In this document: piece after piece, positions 18,396 to 26,651 of the stretch
How the letters are laid out: every line of letters begins with the position of its first letter
Position numbering within the stretch: position 1 is the stretch's first letter
Assembly (NCBI GenBank): GCA_025934775.1
Contig: JAICWO010000011.1
Span: 1-64,000, forward strand
DNA from: Gemmatimonadaceae bacterium
GTDB taxonomy: Bacteria > Gemmatimonadota > Gemmatimonadetes > Gemmatimonadales > Gemmatimonadaceae
Reading direction: 5' to 3'
DNA: 64,000 nucleotides
Notes under the pieces: generated by a model
The model's database searches: none
The model's input: only the letters and a program-made list of their open reading frames with translations
What the model was told of the DNA's origin: nothing
Program-made: the position numbers and the translations under genes

Positions 18396-19124
18396 TCACA
18401 GTAGAACGAGCGCGTCCTCGATCGGTTTTCGCCAGCGCGGCTCGGTGCGTGCATCGCGGGCAGCCCGCCCCACGGCGATCACGAGAGGAATGAGCACGTC
18501 ACGCGGAAGACCCAGTGCCCTGCGCAGCCCGACGGCGTTGAAGCCCTCCATCGGACAGGTGTCGATCCCATAGGCACATGCGGCGAGGAGAAAAGTCTGC
18601 GCCGCGAAGATCGCGTTGCGAGATGTCCAATGATGGATGCCGGCACTGCCCACCGGCAGTAGGCCCGTCGCAGGCTGTAGCGCCCGAAACAACGCCAGGA
18701 GCAGCGACCATATCGGCCAACTGCCGATCGATAGAAACCAGCGCGACGTCCTGAGCTCCGCGCGATGGTAGGCGATGCTTCGGTCGCTCAGGTCGCAATC
18801 TGTCGCAAGGTGCAGATCCCAAGCGTCCAGCGTCTCGCGCGCGAAACGCCGGCCGACCGCCAGCACCACCAACGCGCCAGCACTACGCGCCGCCGACTGA
18901 TCGTTGCACAGCGGCGCTATCGCAGCCAACCGCTTCGTGCTGCGCGCGCAGATGAACCTGTACGGTTGCGAATTTCGACTGCTCGGCGCCAGCTGCGCTT
19001 CCGCGACAATCGCGCGGAGCAGCTGATCCGGCACGCTGCTGCCGTCAAACTGCCGCACCGCGCGGCGGCGCCCGTTCAGGCCATGAAATGCTTCTACTGC
19101 GCCGACGGAAGATCGAGTGCGCAT
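18396..19124 (-). CDS. Nitroreductase-family flavoprotein
   Basis: 242 residues. RRAVRQFDGSSVPDQLLRAIVAEAQLAPSSRNSQPYRFICA is the FMN-binding N-terminal signature; AACAYGIDTCPMEGF and LGLPRDVLIPLVIAVG complete the fold. Such NAD(P)H-dependent FMN enzymes reduce nitroaromatics, quinones or similar. It is transcribed divergently from a TetR regulator 93 bp away, the usual layout of a repressor and its target. A minus-strand TATATT ends 6 nt before the ATG with no Shine-Dalgarno between, so the mRNA may be leaderless. Confidence 0.88.
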   Translation of the reverse strand: MRTRSSVGAVEAFHGLNGRRRAVRQFDGSSVPDQLLRAIVAEAQLAPSSRNSQPYRFICARSTKRLAAIAPLCNDQSAARSAGALVVLAVGRRFARETLDAWDLHLATDCDLSDRSIAYHRAELRTSRWFLSIGSWPIWSLLLALFRALQPATGLLPVGSAGIHHWTSRNAIFAAQTFLLAACAYGIDTCPMEGFNAVGLRRALGLPRDVLIPLVIAVGRAARDARTEPRWRKPIEDALVLL

Positions 19125-19217
19125 GCATTTAATATATAAGTCTTTGCTTGATTTGCTACTTGCATTCTATTTCGACTGGGGCCATTGTACTCCGCAGTCC
19201 TCAGCCGAGTGATCGCC

Positions 19218-19901
19218 ATGCGGAAGGTCCCGAAACAGTCTCGCTCTCAACACACCGTCCAGTGCATCATCGACGCAGCGGCTTACATTCTTGCCGAACG
19301 CGGACTCAAAGGTTTCACTACCAACCACATTGCCGCGCGGGCAGGCGTCAATATCGCATCGCTGTACCAATATTTTCCCGATAAGGCGGCAATCCTGGAC
19401 GCCCTCCACGCGCGACACGTCGGGAAGCCCGCGCAAGTCGACGCCGATGCCTGGAAGCGATTGCTCGAATTGCCATTGGACGAACTCCTGGTCAAGCTCG
19501 TGGATGGGGCGCTCGCCGAACACGCCGAGAACCCGACGCTCCACCGGGCTCTGCTCATGAGGCTCCCGCGTGGGATGCGTGATGTTGAGACACCGGACCG
19601 CAACGAGATGGTTTCGGCTCTATTGATGACGAAGGCGCGCGATGCGAAGCGACCCGAAATGATGGTCTTTGCGGCCCGCCACGCACTGCTTGGTGTGATC
19701 GACGAAGCGGTGTGTGCCCATCCCGATTGGCTGCGCGATCCGAACTTTCGTGATGAGCTCTTACGGTTGCTTTCGCGCTATCTGGAGAAACCTCGGCGCG
19801 AACGCCGTGAATCCCCCGGAGGCGAACGTCCCCTTCATAAGGCGAGTGGCCCAGGTGCCCGAAACGTGGTCAAGCGGGGTCGCGTGTCGACAGCGTGCTG
19901 A
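19218..19901 (+). CDS. TetR-family transcriptional regulator
   Basis: 227 residues from the ATG at 19218. The N-terminal HTH (AAAYILAERGLKGFTTNHIAARAGVNIASLYQYFPDKAAILDALH) is a textbook TetR DNA-binding domain; the C-terminal ligand domain is not recognisable. The open frame allows 11 more residues, but none are needed. It is divergent from the nitroreductase and probably controls it; no convincing palindrome was found in the 93-bp gap. Its last ~30 residues are basic and low complexity. The gene ends 129 bp before the tRNA-Pro island. Confidence 0.88.
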   Translation: MRKVPKQSRSQHTVQCIIDAAAYILAERGLKGFTTNHIAARAGVNIASLYQYFPDKAAILDALHARHVGKPAQVDADAWKRLLELPLDELLVKLVDGALAEHAENPTLHRALLMRLPRGMRDVETPDRNEMVSALLMTKARDAKRPEMMVFAARHALLGVIDEAVCAHPDWLRDPNFRDELLRLLSRYLEKPRRERRESPGGERPLHKASGPGARNVVKRGRVSTAC

Positions 19902-19977
19902 CGCGGCGAGGCTCACCGGAACCAACGTTTCCGGTAACGCGTCCATACTTCGATCAGGTGCTTCATCATCGAAAACG

Positions 19978-20024
19978 AAAACCCCTTGTCGCCGCGGAGC
20001 TTACGCTCCCGCAACAAGGGGTTT
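19978..20024 (-). terminator. Ancestral terminator of tRNA-Pro, now separated from its gene
   Basis: An inverted repeat aaccccttgt...acaaggggtt encloses a second small hairpin and is followed on the minus strand by TTCGTTTTC. It lies just beyond the CCA end of the left tRNA fragment, where the terminator of the uninterrupted tRNA-Pro gene would have been. Confidence 0.65.
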
Positions 20025-20029
20025 CAAAG

Positions 20030-20077
20030 TGGTCGGGGCGACTGGATTTGAACCAGCGACCTCCTGCTCCCGAAGCA
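20030..20077 (-). repeat. Left attachment repeat (3' half of tRNA-Pro)
   Basis: 48 bp identical to 34926-34973. It contains the tRNA-Pro 3' half on the minus strand: CCA, acceptor strand, T-arm, variable region, and the anticodon arm up to the anticodon loop. The identity stops abruptly after gca at 20077. Confidence 0.93.
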
Positions 20078-20237
20078 AGCCAGGAGACCGATCGCGGTCC
20101 GGCAGTGCAAACCCAATCCGCGTCGAGACATCCACGTATCTCGATGGGAAGTCAATTCTTAACCGTGTTCGATTCTGAGGGAGTTCCGAGCGTCGGCGCC
20201 GGACTTTCCCGGCACGGATGACCGGGTTTGCAGGGAG

Positions 20238-20259
20238 AAACTGAGGACAAACTGAGGAC
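20238..20259 (+). repeat. Tandem 11-bp repeats at the left end (candidate integrase arm sites)
   Basis: Two head-to-tail copies of AAACTGAGGAC (20238-20248, 20249-20259), preceded by GAG and followed by G. The same pair occurs at the right end (34845-34867) in the same orientation. Such short tandem repeats inside both ends of an integrated element typically bind the integrase N-terminal domain. Confidence 0.6.
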
Positions 20260-20560
20260 GGAATTGCGCGCCCTTGGTGCTGCCGTCTCGCGCGCCGTCA
20301 AACCGCCGATTGCGCAAGCGGAGGGGGTGGGGAGCCCCGAAACGCCTGTCACGCCGCCACGGCGTCGGCGCTCGGCTAATCGCGGCAAGAATGAGCTTGT
20401 CAGTGATGCAAGCCGTCGAGGTATTCATGTTTGAATATCTAAACGATTGTGGGGCAGGCTGTTGCGTGCCTTTGGCCTTCCGCGTTTGGGCTGGAAATCA
20501 TGGCTCATTGCACCGCTGCAGACTCGGCGCATAGTTCGGAGTTTGTTTTCTCTGGCGGCG
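20260..20560. other. Left-end non-coding region of the island
   Basis: About 300 bp between the arm-type repeats and the helicase promoter. Short frames on both strands overlap each other, lack recognisable products and look random. Nothing else was found here. Confidence 0.5.
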
Positions 20561-20603
20561 TTCTAAAGCGCGGCCGGGCGACATATACTAGGGTGAATTC
20601 ACC
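20561..20603 (+). promoter_or_regulatory. Candidate promoter and palindromic operator of the helicase gene
   Basis: TTCTAA (20561-20566), 17 bp, TATACT (20584-20589). The predicted +1 (~20596) falls inside the perfect 12-bp palindrome GGTGAATTCACC (20592-20603), a good position for a repressor. The helicase ATG is 21 nt further on. Confidence 0.5.
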
Positions 20604-20623
20604 AACCCGCCTACTGCACTCAG

Positions 20624-22423
20624 ATGACCACCCCGTTCCAAACGCGCCAGCCGATAGTCGACGACAACGATGGACTTCGAATCCCTCAACGCGAGGTATA
20701 TAGACGCCTTCGCGGTCACGCTATCGACGCGGGTGCAGAGCGCGAGGTGGGAATCATTCTCCCAGTGGGATGCGGCAAGTCCGGATGTATCGCGCTTGCA
20801 CCATTCGCGTTCCAAGCCAACCGTGCACTCGTCGTTGCTCCCGGCCTGACGATCGCCAGTCAGCTGCATGCCGACTTCGATCCGGCAAACACGGACATGT
20901 TCTACACGAAGTCCGGGACGCTTATGGGTGGACCATATCCCGAGCCCGTCGAGATCCGCGGCAACACGACCAACCGCGGGGATCTCGATGAAGGGCATGT
21001 CGTGATCACGAACATCCAGCAGCTGCAGGGAGAGGGTAATCGCTGGTTGCAAGGCCTTCCTGACGACTATTTCGATCTGATTCTGTTTGACGAGGGCCAC
21101 CACAACGTTGCGAGCAGCTGGGAGACGTTGAAGGCCAAGTTCCCGCGCGCAAAGATCGTGAACTTTAGCGCGACACCGCTCAGGGCTGACGGCAAGCTGA
21201 TGGCGGGCCAGGTTATCTATTCATATCCAGTTGCCAGAGCGATCCAGGAAGGCTACGTCAAACGCCTTAAGGCGGTCGTGCTCAATCCTCGGACGCTCCG
21301 CTACGTCCGTGACGAAGACGGCGTCGAGATCGACGTAACACTGGACGAAGTGAAGCGACTTGGAGAGGACGACTCCGATTTCCGCCGGAGCATCCTGACG
21401 TCTAAGGAAACGCTCGGCACCATCGTCGATGCCTCCATTCGCGAACTACAGAAACTGCGCGCAGCGGCTGGCGATAATCGGCTTAAGATCATTGCTGCCG
21501 CCCTAAACTTCGCCCACTGCGCTCAGGTCGTCGCTGCCTACCGCGAGCGGGGCCTTCGTGCCGATTTTGTCCATTCACGCGAGGACGGCGCGGCGAATCT
21601 CGCGGTCATGAGTAAGCTCGAAAATCACCAACTTGATGTCATCGTCCAAGTGCGCAAACTGGGCGAGGGATTCGACCACAAATACCTGGCTGTGGCGGCA
21701 GTCTTCAACGTCTTTAGTAATTTGTCGCCCTTTGTGCAGTTCGTCGGTCGCGTAATGCGAGTTGTCAAGCAAAACGCCCCGGGCGATCCAGCGAATAACG
21801 GAGTTGTCGTTTTTCACGCCGGAGCGAACGTTGCGAGGCGTTGGGAGGACTTTCAGCAGTACAGTGAAGCGGATCAAGGTTACTTTGATCAGCTCCTCCC
21901 GCTCGAAGGCCTGGACTTTGACAGCGCCGACGAGTTGGTGATCGAGCCGGAGATCCGTGGGCAACGGCCGTCGAATCAGGTCGAAGTGAAGAGTCAAACC
22001 GGTGTTCTTCTCGAAGAGATTCCTCTAATCGGTGACGATCCGGACGACCTTGCCCAGCTCGATCGGCTGGTTGCGAAGTACGGTGCACCTGCGCTCCAGG
22101 AGCGGATGAATGAGCTGGCACCGATTCCGGTGACGAAGGTTCGTGCCCGTCAAGCCAAACGCCTTGAGATCAGCGAGCGGGTAAAGACAAAGGCCGCTGA
22201 AATACTTGCCGATCGCGGTATCAATCCGGGAGGCAAGGATTTGGATCGCTTGCGCCTGGGTAAGACGAATCTCGTCGTGATGATGTCGTCGCTGCATCGC
22301 AACGTAAATGAGACCGTTGGCCGGAAGAGTGGCGAGCGCGACGAGTTTACTCGCCAGCAGCTTGATCAGATCGACGCCGAATGGGACATTATCGTCGAGA
22401 AGGCCGTTAAGGAGACCTTCTAA
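20624..22423 (+). CDS. SF2 DEAD/DEAH-type helicase (type III restriction/UvrB-like)
   Basis: 599 residues. Motif I PVGCGKSG (47-54), motif II DEGHH (156-160), motif III FSATP (181-185), and in the second RecA domain QVRKLGEGFDHK and FVQFVGRVMR (motifs V and VI). This is the layout of nucleic-acid translocases in restriction and repair systems. The C-terminal ~170 residues are charged and unassigned. It is the first gene of the island, behind its own promoter, and its TAA overlaps the ATG of a small Cys-rich protein. A defence role is inferred from the context only. Confidence 0.85.
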   Translation: MTTPFQTRQPIVDDNDGLRIPQREVYRRLRGHAIDAGAEREVGIILPVGCGKSGCIALAPFAFQANRALVVAPGLTIASQLHADFDPANTDMFYTKSGTLMGGPYPEPVEIRGNTTNRGDLDEGHVVITNIQQLQGEGNRWLQGLPDDYFDLILFDEGHHNVASSWETLKAKFPRAKIVNFSATPLRADGKLMAGQVIYSYPVARAIQEGYVKRLKAVVLNPRTLRYVRDEDGVEIDVTLDEVKRLGEDDSDFRRSILTSKETLGTIVDASIRELQKLRAAAGDNRLKIIAAALNFAHCAQVVAAYRERGLRADFVHSREDGAANLAVMSKLENHQLDVIVQVRKLGEGFDHKYLAVAAVFNVFSNLSPFVQFVGRVMRVVKQNAPGDPANNGVVVFHAGANVARRWEDFQQYSEADQGYFDQLLPLEGLDFDSADELVIEPEIRGQRPSNQVEVKSQTGVLLEEIPLIGDDPDDLAQLDRLVAKYGAPALQERMNELAPIPVTKVRARQAKRLEISERVKTKAAEILADRGINPGGKDLDRLRLGKTNLVVMMSSLHRNVNETVGRKSGERDEFTRQQLDQIDAEWDIIVEKAVKETF

Positions 22424-22665
22424 TGGCTTCGCTCAAGTCGTTGCTTTGTCGTATTGAAATCGACACTGCTTCCCGTAAACACAGCTGTCGGCGTAACGCA
22501 GCGCACACTGTGTTTAAGGGAGATGGTCGGTTGAAGGTCAGAGACGGCCGAAGCTGGAAGCACTATTGCTTAGCCTGTGCGACGCAGATCGTTGCAAGAG
22601 ACCTCGGGACTTTGACAACGCTTCAGTCCGAGATCGCTGTTGCTCAGCAGGCTGGCAAACAATAA
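22423..22665 (+). CDS. Small Cys-rich protein coupled to the helicase
   Basis: 80 residues. Its ATG shares one base with the helicase stop (TAATG), so it is translationally coupled. HSCRRNAAH and, ~25 residues later, HYCLACA could together form a zinc-binding knuckle. No membrane segment or signal peptide. I do not recognise a family. Coupling suggests it works with the helicase, perhaps as a nucleic-acid-binding partner or adaptor. Confidence 0.65.
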   Translation: MASLKSLLCRIEIDTASRKHSCRRNAAHTVFKGDGRLKVRDGRSWKHYCLACATQIVARDLGTLTTLQSEIAVAQQAGKQ

Positions 22666-22750
22666 TGCACCCCCACGCGGGGGCGAACGTGTATTTGGGG
22701 CTGCTCGATCATAGCTCGAACGTGCGATTCACACCGCTTTGGCGACGCTA

Positions 22751-23203
22751 GCGCAAGCGCAGCAAGTCTTGGTGCGGCCCCTCGCCACCGTCTGTGGGGT
22801 GCAAGAGGTCACAGCCGCCACGATCGTTGGTGAGCTCGGCATGCTCCATCGCTCTGCCCCCTGAAGCTCACGGGGTAAGCGGGCCGCATCCCCCGCGAGC
22901 ACTCGAGCGGGGTCGGCATTCACCGCGCGCAATCACGAAACCGGCTGGGCGTATCGCCATCGCGCGAATACGGCCAGTGGGATTCTTCGTGGGCGGCAAC
23001 ACGATCAACCCGCTCCGGGCGTCGCCGTTGCCCCCAAATCGCAACCTCCCTCTGTCCCGCGCTATCATCGATTGACCAAGTGCGGGAAACCATCCCTGGC
23101 CGTGGCAACGGTGATTGCGCGCGAACTCCTTGGGTTCGTCTGTACCATCGGCCAGTTGGTCGAACCACCGCCGACACCGGTCCGCACGCGGAGGGCTGCC
23201 TAA
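22751..23203 (+). pseudogene. Relic of an IS110-family transposase (C-terminal part)
   Basis: One reading frame, broken by a TGA at 22862-22864, still shows IS110/IS116-type landmarks: CGVQEVTAATIVGELG (the helix-hairpin-like transposase_20 region), WAYRHRANT, RYHRL and GKPSLAVATVIARELLGFV. The frame closes with TAA at 23201-23203. The N-terminal DEDD catalytic part is missing and the middle looks scrambled, so it is inactive. No terminal repeats were found; IS110 elements usually lack them. It separates the helicase pair from the methyltransferase operon. Confidence 0.6.
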
Positions 23204-24022
23204 ACGCACGATCGAAACCCATTCGCCTGGTCCGGTGGGCCGGCACGGAGAGGCACACCCGCCAAGTTCTATGCGATTCTAACTCGCGTCTCTAGTCTGC
23301 GGCTGCGCCCGATGGATCACGACCCTGCGATACGCTCCATGAGCTAACCCGCGCACAGCCGTCGAGCCCGGCGTCCCAAGGCGCCGCAGCCGAATGCTGT
23401 GTTGTATCATGCTCCGTGTAGGGCTACATCCGCGACTGCTTGACAGGTCGCTTTATATCAGAACTTTCATAGCGAGCAGTTCAGTAAGGTATTCAAGGTC
23501 GAATATCTCATTGTCGCGTAACGACTTACACGAAAATCGCTGACGTGGCGCTAGAGGGAGCCAGCTGCCTAGATCATCGGGACGAGTCATTCGGCTCCGG
23601 CCTTGAGTGTAGGGCTCATAGGTGATCTCGGACCCGAGAATACGTCGTGTGCTCAGCAGAGGTGATCGCGCGACTGGCGGCCTCTCGACCGCCTCGTAAG
23701 TACTTGGCCGCGCTTCGATTACGTATCCCGCTTATCTTGTGGCGTCGAACTGCCAGCGTTATGCTCCTCGATCTTTGTCGTCGTGTTACCAAGCAACGAC
23801 GGCGATTCATGGCTGAATCCGTGCACCCGGTTCGTCGATACCGGAGTAGTTCTTCACTGCCAGGTGGTAAACCGTACGTGAACCTGCTGTGGTCGAGACA
23901 TACAAAACGAACGTCGGTGCGGGGGCGTGCTACCCCGAAACACCCCGTACCGTTGGGCACAATCGCTAGGCTTGCGAGTAACTAGGTCCCGCACTGGACC
24001 GCTGAAACCTCATACGTCCTCG
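23204..24022. other. Non-coding or decayed DNA between the IS110 relic and the methyltransferase operon
   Basis: About 820 bp. Overlapping frames of ~112 codons exist on both strands (23616-23985), but neither has a Shine-Dalgarno, recognisable motifs or island-like codon use. Probably decayed sequence. It may contain the promoter of the downstream operon; none was convincing. Confidence 0.5.
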
Positions 24023-25351
24023 ATGAACTCTCGCCGCCTGACAAACGCATTGAACGACGCGCAAGCGGGACTGCCGATCACGCCGGCGCCAGCGCTGGCG
24101 AACGCCGTTCGGTGGATTCCCGCTGCGGAACGGCCAATTCACCGATGGTTTCGATATCGTGAGGGTTTTTCACCCGCGCTGTTCGATCATCTTAAGACCA
24201 AGGGAACTCGGCTTGATCCATTTTGCGGATGCGGGACTACACTCGTTGAGTCGGCGCGGAGTGGAGTTCGCGCATATGGCATTGACGTAAATCCTCTTGC
24301 GACTTTTATAACAACGACGAAGACGACCCCTGTCAACAAGCGCGAGTCGGTCGAGTTCAAGAGGTTGACGCATCAATCGCTAAAGTCCTATCGCCGATTC
24401 GGCCCAGCGCAAGCGCCAGCGTTTCCGTTAATAAACAAAATCTTTCTGCCTGAGAGCCTCGAAACACTTCTTCGTCTCCGGGCTTTCATTGACACAGTCA
24501 CGAGCCCAAGAGTCCGAGCGTTACTCCACCTCGCGTGGGTCAGCATACTTGAAGACTGTTCCAACGCATTCAAAGAAGGCAACGGCCTAAAGTATCGCAA
24601 CAAGCGTCGGCGTCCTGGGCGGTACGAGACTGTTCCAGACTCAACATGGATCCCTAAGTACTTCGGGATCAGCGTTCGTAGATTCGTCGAAAACCGCTGG
24701 AAGGAACAGTGTGATGCGATTGCGAGTGATCTTTCGGATCATCCACTGCCAAATTCAGCAACGACAAAAGTTGTAACCGGCTCCAGTCTCGACGCGCGAA
24801 ATCTTCGCTTTGACGAACCGGCGTCGCTCGCAGTGTTTAGCCCGCCGTATGCAAATCGGTTCGACTATTTCGAAGCATTTAAAGTCGAACTTTGGATGGG
24901 TGGATTTGTGAACGCGGCATCGGAATTGGGAGTGCTACGCAAGACGAGCATGCGTAGTCACCTCGCTGCCGCGCGTGGCGCTTCTGACTCAACATGGAGT
25001 AGGCTGAGTCCGTTCTTGAGCGCCATGGATTCCTCTGCAAGCAGCGTCAGGATGGGAATCAAGGCAGCACTGGCAGGCTACTTTGATGATACAAGAACAC
25101 TGCTGCGGGGACTTCATGCGGCGTTGGCGCCCCGAGCGACCGTCGCGGTCGTCGTCGGCAATTCTGCCTACGCGCGATCCATCATCCCAACAGACACTCT
25201 TGTTGCCCGTATCGGACAAGAGGAGGGATATGATGTCGAGAGAGTGCTAGTCGCTCGTCATCTGCATGTCAGCTCCCAGCAGCGCGCCCACCTTGGATCG
25301 TTAGATGAGTACATGCGTGAGAGCGTTGTGGTGTTGAAATCGCGCGCATGA
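24023..25351 (+). CDS. DNA methyltransferase 1 of the island (SPPY-type, N4-cytosine/N6-adenine class)
   Basis: 442 residues from the ATG at 24023 (MNSRRL); the open frame upstream has no methyltransferase features. Motif I DPFCGCGTT (65-73) and motif IV FSPPYANRFDY (272-282) show an amino-methyltransferase with SAM-binding motif before the catalytic motif. SPPY is typical of N4-cytosine enzymes, but N6-adenine cannot be excluded. The ~200 residues between the motifs could hold the target-recognition domain. The stop overlaps the start of the second methyltransferase (ATGA). Likely role: protect host DNA in the restriction-like system downstream. Confidence 0.87.
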   Translation: MNSRRLTNALNDAQAGLPITPAPALANAVRWIPAAERPIHRWFRYREGFSPALFDHLKTKGTRLDPFCGCGTTLVESARSGVRAYGIDVNPLATFITTTKTTPVNKRESVEFKRLTHQSLKSYRRFGPAQAPAFPLINKIFLPESLETLLRLRAFIDTVTSPRVRALLHLAWVSILEDCSNAFKEGNGLKYRNKRRRPGRYETVPDSTWIPKYFGISVRRFVENRWKEQCDAIASDLSDHPLPNSATTKVVTGSSLDARNLRFDEPASLAVFSPPYANRFDYFEAFKVELWMGGFVNAASELGVLRKTSMRSHLAAARGASDSTWSRLSPFLSAMDSSASSVRMGIKAALAGYFDDTRTLLRGLHAALAPRATVAVVVGNSAYARSIIPTDTLVARIGQEEGYDVERVLVARHLHVSSQQRAHLGSLDEYMRESVVVLKSRA

Positions 25352-26631
25352 GTCAGTTCAGTCTGTTTCCACAGCAATCTGCGATCGAACGGCTTCCCAC
25401 GATCATCGAGCGCGATGGTGACGCCCTGGTCATTCCTGAGGGCGTCCATACCATCCCTGCCACGCACGGCTTGCATCGGTTTCCCGGCAAGTTCATTCCA
25501 AACCTACCGCGATACCTCATCAGAGAGGTCCTGCCGCCCGATACCCGCCGCTTGATCTTCGATCCCTTTTGCGGTTCGGGCACGACGCCAGTTGAAGCGG
25601 CGCTAGAAGGTCGGCCTTTTCTCGGAACGGATATCGACGCACTCTCGGTTCTAATAGCATCGGCGAAGACTTCGCCACTTTCAGAAGGCGACCTTGACGA
25701 AATTGAACGGGCTTGGCAATTCCACGACTACGAACTGTACGCGCAGGAGCTAGTACCGAAAGTAGAGAACCTCGAACATTGGTTCTCGGACGTAGCGACA
25801 CGCCAGCTAGCAAGCATCAAACAGCGGTGCATCTCGTTTCCGGCTCATCAACGTCGGTTTTGTCTTGTGGTCATGTCGTCCATCATTCGACGCGTGTCGA
25901 ACGCGGATGATCAGACTCAGAAGACCTACGTTTCCGGGACCCTCAAGAAGCGGCCTCCCGAACCGAAGGCAATCTTTCCAGTCTTTCTCCAACGGGCCGT
26001 GCAAGGGATGCGCGAATACGCCTCTCTCCTACCTCGTGCCCCGCAGGGTGAAATAGTTCAAGCGGACTCGCGGCTCTTCCGCCCTACTTGCCCGATCGAT
26101 GACGTCGTAACATCGCCGCCGTATATCGACTCCATCGACTACATGTACAACCAGATGCTCGAATACTTCTGGCTGATGACCGAGCTGGGGCTTGCCGATC
26201 ATGATGACTACCGGAGGCTACGGCGAGTCCCCATGGGATTCCGACGTGACTCAAGCTCGGCTCATGCCTTACCTGAGGCATTGGGTGACCAGCGCGCGGT
26301 ATTCGAGGAGACCGTCTCTACCATCGGCGAGCGAAGCGTCAAGGAAGGAGATGCCGTTCGCGTGTTTTTCGCGGACTATCTTGCCCATCTCCGCAACGTG
26401 CACGGCTTTCAACGCACAGGTGGTCGGTACGTGTGCGTCGTCGGAAACAGCCTCATTCGAGACGTAATTGTTCCAACCGTCGAGTTCTTGGTTGCACTTC
26501 ATCAGGCGACTGGATATCGGCTGATTGATCGTTTTTCCTACGAGATACGACGCCACTACATGAAATTTCCGAGACGTAGCAATAGCGGAACGATCAAGAT
26601 GGATCATATTCTAGTTTTCGTACGTGAGTAA
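25348..26631 (+). CDS. DNA methyltransferase 2 of the island (SPPY-type)
   Basis: 427 residues. Motif I FDPFCGSGTT (71-80), the acidic SAM residue in FLGTDIDALS, and motif IV VTSPPYIDSIDY (254-265). It shares motif order with the first enzyme but little overall sequence, so the pair are not recent duplicates. HGLHRFPGKFIPNLP before motif I is typical of this class. Two methyltransferases encoded together often modify the two strands of an asymmetric site. It is translationally coupled to the gene upstream (4-nt overlap) and 20 bp before the next gene. Confidence 0.9.
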   Translation: MSQFSLFPQQSAIERLPTIIERDGDALVIPEGVHTIPATHGLHRFPGKFIPNLPRYLIREVLPPDTRRLIFDPFCGSGTTPVEAALEGRPFLGTDIDALSVLIASAKTSPLSEGDLDEIERAWQFHDYELYAQELVPKVENLEHWFSDVATRQLASIKQRCISFPAHQRRFCLVVMSSIIRRVSNADDQTQKTYVSGTLKKRPPEPKAIFPVFLQRAVQGMREYASLLPRAPQGEIVQADSRLFRPTCPIDDVVTSPPYIDSIDYMYNQMLEYFWLMTELGLADHDDYRRLRRVPMGFRRDSSSAHALPEALGDQRAVFEETVSTIGERSVKEGDAVRVFFADYLAHLRNVHGFQRTGGRYVCVVGNSLIRDVIVPTVEFLVALHQATGYRLIDRFSYEIRRHYMKFPRRSNSGTIKMDHILVFVRE

Positions 26632-26651
26632 ACACAAAACAAGAACTGTCT

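Noticed and set aside
19125-19217. TetR operator between the nitroreductase and regulator genes
   Set aside because: Only direct TTGC repeats and AT-rich promoter-like sequence were seen; no convincing inverted repeat.
22794-23258. Several short ORFs on both strands
   Set aside because: They overlap the IS110 relic, whose recognisable residues lie in a different frame (22751-23203).
23616-23985. Two overlapping ~112-codon ORFs on opposite strands
   Set aside because: No Shine-Dalgarno, no motifs and composition unlike island genes; treated as decayed sequence.
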